11,391 nucleotides of DNA. Origin: Planctomicrobium sp. GTDB taxonomy: Bacteria > Planctomycetota > Planctomycetia > Planctomycetales > Planctomycetaceae. The stretch spans positions 1-11,391 of the forward strand of contig JAJDEL010000786.1 in NCBI GenBank assembly GCA_029259835.1, in the 5' to 3' direction. Made by a program: the position numbers and the translations under genes. The first letter of the stretch is position 1; every line of letters starts with the position of its first letter. Below the pieces are notes generated by a model. It saw only the letters and a program-made list of their open reading frames with translations. It did not search any database and had not been told where the DNA came from. Positions 6,836-11,391 of this stretch are shown piece by piece.

Positions 6836-8278
6836 TCACGCAATAATCTCTTGAATCACATGACCATGCACATCGGTCAGTCGGCGGTCGATGCCGTCGT
6901 TGAGGACCGTCAGTCTTTTGTGATCGATTCCCAGCAGATGCAGAATTGTGGCGTGGACATCGTAGACTTCTGTCGGATTGCTACGGTGAAGGGGTTTATA
7001 GCCCCACTCGTCTGATGGACCGTGGGAGATGCCACCTTTGATGCCGCCGCCGCAGAGCCAGTTCGTGAAGACGTACGGATTGTGATCGCGGCCTTTGCTG
7101 CCTTGCGTGCTGGGCATGCGACCGAACTCGGTTGTCCAGAGAACGATGGTGTCTTCGAGCAATCCACTTTGTTTCAAGTCTTTGAGCAACGCAGCAGTCC
7201 CGACCGCCATGCCCCGTGCGAGTGGTCCATGGTCGCGCTCGATATCTTCATGCGAGTCCCAATTCCTGCGAGGGAAGCTGTTATCGTTGCCAGACCAGAT
7301 CTGCACGAATCGAACGCCCCGTTCCAGCAACCGCCGCGCGATGAGACACTTGCGACCGAAGTATTCGGCTTCCTCCGGGGCATTGATCGTGTCGGGATAA
7401 GTCGCCCCGATGCGGTCCAGACCGTACATCTTCATCACGTGTTTCGGCTCACCGGAAATGTCCAGTGCTTCCGGTGCGCTCAATTGCATCCGTGCCGCCA
7501 ACTCGTATGAACGGATTCTCGCTTTCAAACGTGAATCACCGAGTCGCTCGTTCTGATATTGCCCGTTGATTTGATTCAGCAATTCAAGTCCGTCTCGGTC
7601 ACTCGATTTTGTGACAAATTCCGCATGAGGCAGTAGGTCATCAATCGGATTGTCACGTTGCGGAAAGATGGCTGTCCCTTGCGAACTTGCTGGCAGAAAC
7701 GCAGACCCCCAGTTCTTGGGTCCGTTGCTGGCGAATCCGCGGTGGTCCGGCAGCACCACAAACGTTGGCAGATTTTCGTTGATCGAACCCAACGCATAAC
7801 TGACCCACGAACCCATCCCTGGGAATCCGGGACGCTGAAACCCGGTCGCCTGCAAGTATGTCGCTTGTGAGTGGACTCCGGTCTTGCCTTTCATGTTGTG
7901 AATGAAAGCAATGTCGTCGACGCACTCTCCAAGTGGTGCGACCACTTCGCTGATCATCTTCCCGGACTGACCATGTGGAGAAAACTTGAACGGCGACTTC
8001 ATCCAGGGACCAAGGCCGTTTTGAAAAGCTTCAACGTGTTCGCCGAAGTCGGATTTCTCACCATGATGCTTCTCCAGCATCGGCTTGTGATCCCAGAGAT
8101 CAATATGACTGGCGGCCCCCCCCATGAACAATTGCACAACTCGTTTTGCCTTCGGAGGACGGTGCAGCACCTGCACCGCGCCGGTGCTCTCGGCGAAGGA
8201 ATCTTCATGCAACATTGCTGCGAGCGCAAGTGCTCCGAAATTGGTTCCGGCCTGCGAAATAAATTCTCGTCGATGCAT
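6836..8278 (-). CDS. DUF1501 family protein (alkaline phosphatase / sulfatase-like fold), Tat-exported
   Basis: From the ATG at 8276-8278 the product has 480 residues and begins MHRREFISQAG, a twin-arginine signal. An ATG at 8294-8296 adds six residues and is possible, but AGG upstream favours the shorter form. Family landmarks in order are FMGGAASHIDLWDHKP (51-66), GMGSWVSYALGS, FVVLPDHRGF, VRFVQIWSG, WDSHEDIERDHGP, TTEFGRMPSTQGSKGRDHNP, CGGGIKGGISHGPSDEWGY and the ending DVHATILHLLGIDHKRL. The family is thought to share the alkaline phosphatase / sulfatase fold; its activity is unproven. It is nearly always next to a PSD1 cytochrome gene in planctomycetes, and here it starts 27 nt after that gene's stop, so the two are surely co-transcribed. 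A run of eight G codes for part of MGGA at residues 52-55. Confidence 0.93.
   Translation of the reverse strand: MHRREFISQAGTNFGALALAAMLHEDSFAESTGAVQVLHRPPKAKRVVQLFMGGAASHIDLWDHKPMLEKHHGEKSDFGEHVEAFQNGLGPWMKSPFKFSPHGQSGKMISEVVAPLGECVDDIAFIHNMKGKTGVHSQATYLQATGFQRPGFPGMGSWVSYALGSINENLPTFVVLPDHRGFASNGPKNWGSAFLPASSQGTAIFPQRDNPIDDLLPHAEFVTKSSDRDGLELLNQINGQYQNERLGDSRLKARIRSYELAARMQLSAPEALDISGEPKHVMKMYGLDRIGATYPDTINAPEEAEYFGRKCLIARRLLERGVRFVQIWSGNDNSFPRRNWDSHEDIERDHGPLARGMAVGTAALLKDLKQSGLLEDTIVLWTTEFGRMPSTQGSKGRDHNPYVFTNWLCGGGIKGGISHGPSDEWGYKPLHRSNPTEVYDVHATILHLLGIDHKRLTVLNDGIDRRLTDVHGHVIQEIIA
8116..8123 (-). repeat. G8 homopolymer in the DUF1501 coding sequence
   Basis: Eight consecutive C on the plus strand read as G8 in the DUF1501 gene, covering codons 52-55 (Met-Gly-Gly-Ala) inside the conserved N-terminal motif. 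Gain or loss of one base here would shift the frame and abolish almost the whole protein. Runs of this length are known slippage sites and also a common source of sequencing error. Confidence 0.85.
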
Positions 8279-8305
8279 GGTTCCAAACCTGTTCATTATC
8301 GCCGG

Positions 8306-11266
8306 TCAATCGAGGTACACAAACTCACTCAAATTCAACATAAACCGACAAAGGTTCGGTAACCCATGCTTCTGAGCGTACGCGACAAATTGTTTCCGCT
8401 CCGATTCAGTCGGCTCTCGCTGGATTGTTAATTGTATCGCTCGCTCGACTTGGGCATCGATGCCGTCTTTCTCTTCTTCCAGTCGCGCGGCGAAACGCTG
8501 GGCCATGACGAGATTGAACTTGCTGTTCAACATTGACAACGCCTGAAGTGAGGTCAATGTTTCGTTCCGCTTCGGGGTGCTTTGAGACGAATCCGCACAG
8601 TCAAGCGTTGTCATCCAGGGATCTGGCTGAGAGCGAACGATAAATCGATAGATGCTGCGACGGTGAGACACTTCGTCGCTGGGGTCGAACTTGTGATACT
8701 CATAGTGCGGGGAATGTTCGGCTCTTTCCAATTCGAACAAGTAGTATCCTGGACCGCCCATTTCAGGATTCATCGCTCCACTGACGGATAAAATCGAATC
8801 TCGAATTTCCTCTGCTTCGAGCCGTCTGCGATTCATTTTCCACAGGTATTGATTACTCCCATCAATTGCAGAGTTCGCATCGTTGTGCTGAGATGACTGC
8901 CGGTAAACGCTGCTGGTGACAATCAATTTGTGAAGATGTTTCATCGATTGATCGCCATCGCGAAATTGAACCGCTAACCAGTCGAGGAGTTCTGGATGAG
9001 TCGGTTTCGTCCCCATGCGACCGAAGTCGTTGGGCGTCGCGACAATGCCTTGTCTGAAGTGATACTGCCAGATGCGGTTGACGATTGATCTCCAGACGAG
9101 TGGGTGATCTCGGTCAGTCAGCCATTTTGCCAAGGCGGCTCGCCGCTGCGATTCCGTTGTTTCGCCATCAATTTTCCAATCTCCTGAATCATTCAGCGGC
9201 AACATCCCTGCCGTTGCCGGGTGATCTGGTTGCTGAACATTCCCACGATGCAGAACCTGAATCGGTCGCAATTTCCCTTGTGTTGATTTGAAGTTGCCTT
9301 GATTTTTGAAGTTCGTGGCAGCAGCATAAACCATGCGGCCTTGGGGGAGAGCCTTCAGTTCGCTTTGAGCCCTTGTGATTGATTTTCGAAGCGATTTTTT
9401 TTGCTTCAGCTTCTCAGGTGTTTCAATTTTCGCAAGAATTTCTTTCCGCTCTTTCGTGACCAGCGCTAGCTTCTCAACCAGCTTGGGGTCACCTGCTTTT
9501 GCCCAGAGTCCGTCGGTCAAGTTCGTTCTGCCCCAGCGAACCGGGGCTTCGATGGAATCCAGCGCAGTGACCTTTGCTCCAAGTGCCACGTTCTCCTGAT
9601 TCGCGTCGAAGACTTGAAGTTCAGCGAGTGCAAATATGTAATCGCCTGACCGCTCGACCAACTTTGTTGCAGTCACTCGGATACGACGCGCGTTGAACTT
9701 GATATTGTCCAACTCAACTGCAGTCAGACCTAGGTTAGGAAAGTTTTCGGTCGTTTCATCGCGAACGATCTTCCAGTCATCTTCATCGGTCGAAACTTCT
9801 ATTTTGAATCGAACAGGAAACCCAAACCCAGAGCCGATGCCAGCGTAATCATCGTGACAAGCTCGCAGAACGATGCTGGAAACTTCTGCGACTCTGCCGA
9901 GGTCGATTTCCACCCACTTTTCAGTTTCAGGTTTCGCTGCAATCGCACTGTGGTACCCGAACTGTGGAGCCTTTTCCGTTTTCAGCTGAGGCTTTAATTC
10001 TTTGATTTGTTGATTCAGTTCCAGCAATCGAGGTCCACCGGCATCGGTGATTGTTTTTTCGAGCGTACTCAGTTTCGCGTTTAATTGTTTCAAACCAGAG
10101 TCAAGATCCTGCCGCCGTTGTTCGACTTCCGGGTCAAGATCGTACGGACGTTCGGCACGATCAACGGCTGCGAAGATTGCCTGGAGGCCGTAGTAGTGCT
10201 CTTGCGTCAGCGGATCGAATTTGTGGTTATGGCATCTGGCACACTGAATCGTCATGCTGCAAAACGTGTTGATTGTATTGGAAACCATATCGTCGCGATC
10301 CAGGTTTCTGGCAACCTTGCCGTCAATCTTCGTCTCTGGAACTTCGACATGACCGATGAAATCCCAAGGTCCGGCAGCGATGAATCCGAGTCCGAGAATG
10401 CCATCCGGATTGCCTGGAAAGAGAACGTCACCGGCGATTTGTTCCTGAACAAATCGGGAGTACGGTTTGTCCTCATTGAACGAACGAATCACGTAGTCAC
10501 GATAGGGCCAGGCGTTCGGGCGGAGTTTGTCTTTGTCGTAGCCGCATGTGTCGGCGTACTTCACAACATCCAGCCAGTGCCGCGCCCAACGCTCCCCGTA
10601 ATGTTTCGATTCCAATAACCGGTCAACCAGCTTTTCATAGGCGTTGGGGTCTGAGTCGTTTTGGAACGCGTTCACTTCTTCAATAGTCGGTGGTAATCCA
10701 GTTAAGTCAAAAGTCACTCGCCGAATGAGCGTTCGACGGTCTGCTTCTGCTGCGTGAGTCAAACCTTTCTGATTCAAAGTCTTTAGCACAAAGGAATCAA
10801 TCGGCGTACGCACCCACGGGTCATTGAGATTCGGAACCGAAGGTCGCTTGATCGGCTGGTATGACCACCAGTCGAAATCGGAGATCACCGGCTCTTCCAA
10901 CTTGAAATCGCTCGGCCACTTCGCGCCTGAGTCGATCCATTTTCGAATCGCAGCGATTTCCTCACTCGTCAGCGGATCAGAGTTCTTCGGCATCTCCGCC
11001 TTGCCGTTTGTCGGTGTAATGACATCAACGAGGTAACTCGCGGCAGCGTCGCCCGGTTCAAAATATCCATTATCAAACGCAGACTCTTTCGATTGCAGCG
11101 AAAAACCGCCCTTCCGCTGGACGTCGTTGTGACAACTCAAACAGCGTCGTTGTAGCACAGGCACGACACGTTCACGAAAAAAATCTTCGGCCTGACACTT
11201 CCTTGAGTGTCCGGTCACGATGCAACCGACAAGAAACATTATTGAGAGAACGAAAATCCGTAGCAT
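8306..11266 (-). CDS. PSCyt1-PSCyt2-PSD1 planctomycete cytochrome c protein with discoidin-like insert
   Basis: From the ATG at 11264-11266 the product has 986 residues; a GTG at 11279-11281 would add five and has no better ribosome site. Residues 1-26 are an export signal, either lipoprotein (lipobox LVGC, Cys15) or cleaved after CQA at 26. PSCyt1 (about 28-105) holds heme motif CLSCH (42-46). PSCyt2 / DUF1549 (about 130-365) includes DLTGLPPT, YGERWARHWLDVVKYADT and a second heme motif, CARCH (342-346). After a coiled-coil stretch comes an F5/8C-like (discoidin) region at about 435-560 (WVEIDLGRVAEVSSIVLRA, RRIRVTATKL, ALAELQVFDA). A second Lys/Glu-rich coiled coil follows, then PSD1 / DUF1553 (about 675-975; RSIVNRIWQYHFRQGIVATP, DFGRMGTKPTHPELLDWLA, NRRRLEAEEIRDS). 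It is probably an envelope di-heme protein that binds carbohydrate and passes electrons; activity is unproven. It is the first gene of the operon. Confidence 0.94.
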   Translation of the reverse strand: MLRIFVLSIMFLVGCIVTGHSRKCQAEDFFRERVVPVLQRRCLSCHNDVQRKGGFSLQSKESAFDNGYFEPGDAAASYLVDVITPTNGKAEMPKNSDPLTSEEIAAIRKWIDSGAKWPSDFKLEEPVISDFDWWSYQPIKRPSVPNLNDPWVRTPIDSFVLKTLNQKGLTHAAEADRRTLIRRVTFDLTGLPPTIEEVNAFQNDSDPNAYEKLVDRLLESKHYGERWARHWLDVVKYADTCGYDKDKLRPNAWPYRDYVIRSFNEDKPYSRFVQEQIAGDVLFPGNPDGILGLGFIAAGPWDFIGHVEVPETKIDGKVARNLDRDDMVSNTINTFCSMTIQCARCHNHKFDPLTQEHYYGLQAIFAAVDRAERPYDLDPEVEQRRQDLDSGLKQLNAKLSTLEKTITDAGGPRLLELNQQIKELKPQLKTEKAPQFGYHSAIAAKPETEKWVEIDLGRVAEVSSIVLRACHDDYAGIGSGFGFPVRFKIEVSTDEDDWKIVRDETTENFPNLGLTAVELDNIKFNARRIRVTATKLVERSGDYIFALAELQVFDANQENVALGAKVTALDSIEAPVRWGRTNLTDGLWAKAGDPKLVEKLALVTKERKEILAKIETPEKLKQKKSLRKSITRAQSELKALPQGRMVYAAATNFKNQGNFKSTQGKLRPIQVLHRGNVQQPDHPATAGMLPLNDSGDWKIDGETTESQRRAALAKWLTDRDHPLVWRSIVNRIWQYHFRQGIVATPNDFGRMGTKPTHPELLDWLAVQFRDGDQSMKHLHKLIVTSSVYRQSSQHNDANSAIDGSNQYLWKMNRRRLEAEEIRDSILSVSGAMNPEMGGPGYYLFELERAEHSPHYEYHKFDPSDEVSHRRSIYRFIVRSQPDPWMTTLDCADSSQSTPKRNETLTSLQALSMLNSKFNLVMAQRFAARLEEEKDGIDAQVERAIQLTIQREPTESERKQFVAYAQKHGLPNLCRFMLNLSEFVYLD
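9395..9402 (-). repeat. A8 homopolymer in the PSD1 cytochrome gene
   Basis: Eight T on the plus strand read as A8 in the coding strand (CAA AAA AAA, Gln-Lys-Lys at about residue 622), in the coiled-coil linker between the discoidin-like region and PSD1. Such runs can cause transcriptional slippage. Here that would separate the heme and binding half from the PSD1 half. Confidence 0.7.
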
Positions 11267-11391
11267 GTCGCTGGTTTCCACATGTTCAATGATCCGGAAG
11301 ATTGTTGCGAGTGACCGCCTACAAAATCAAGAACGACAATCATGGTAACATCTTTCAAGGCCCAATCCTAAGAATATCACTCTTTCGAAGC
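11267..11391 (-). promoter_or_regulatory. Upstream region of the cytochrome-DUF1501-sialidase operon
   Basis: The 125 bp ahead of the operon's first gene should hold its promoter. Read on the minus strand I see a TTGAAA near 11353-11358 but no convincing -10 box at the right distance, and no strong inverted repeat. No other gene is visible before the window ends. Confidence 0.25.

Noticed and set aside
7022..7510. 162-codon plus-strand open frame opposite the DUF1501 gene
   Set aside because: Antisense shadow of a strongly recognised gene; no signal, motif or ribosome site of its own.
10085..10618. 177-codon plus-strand open frame opposite the cytochrome gene
   Set aside because: Antisense shadow of the PSCyt2 region; the encoded sequence shows no domain.

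Overview
The window looks like chromosomal DNA from a planctomycete (phylum Planctomycetota), probably a Pirellulaceae-like lineage. The main reason is the pair formed by a PSCyt1/PSCyt2/PSD1 cytochrome protein (DUF1549/DUF1553 type) and a DUF1501 protein, a hallmark of that phylum. The many large exported proteins, three with twin-arginine signals, agree with this. Lineage and functions come from motif recognition alone; no database search was possible.

Layout. At 1-420 there is a nested inverted repeat followed by a short minus-strand lipoprotein gene of unknown function. 420-720 holds no convincing intact gene: it has a coding-like 3' remnant on the minus strand and a block of small hairpins that looks like a dispersed intergenic repeat. 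722-933 is a complete tRNA-Leu(UAG) unit with its own promoter and a strong intrinsic terminator. 1044-2315 (minus) is a Tat-exported lactonase-type beta-propeller. A gap of about 200 bp separates it from a divergent plus-strand gene (to 5556) for an exported protein with two PQQ-like propeller halves joined by a class I methyltransferase-like domain. A short hairpin lies between that gene and the next, convergent set.

5611-11266 is a three-gene minus-strand operon transcribed from right to left. It encodes a PSCyt1-PSCyt2-discoidin-like-PSD1 cytochrome c protein, a DUF1501 protein 27 nt downstream, and a Tat-exported sialidase-like protein with five Asp-boxes 58 nt further on.

How the genes may work together (inference). 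Every protein-coding gene here has an export or lipoprotein signal, so the window is devoted to the cell envelope. The sialidase-like enzyme could release terminal sugars from a glycan while the cytochrome and DUF1501 partners handle oxidation or surface binding. The divergent propeller protein and lactonase could form an oxidise-then-hydrolyse pair for sugars or other alcohols. The most unusual items are the methyltransferase-like domain in an exported protein, the structured repeat-like block at 420-690, and a run of eight G inside the conserved N-terminal motif of the DUF1501 gene.
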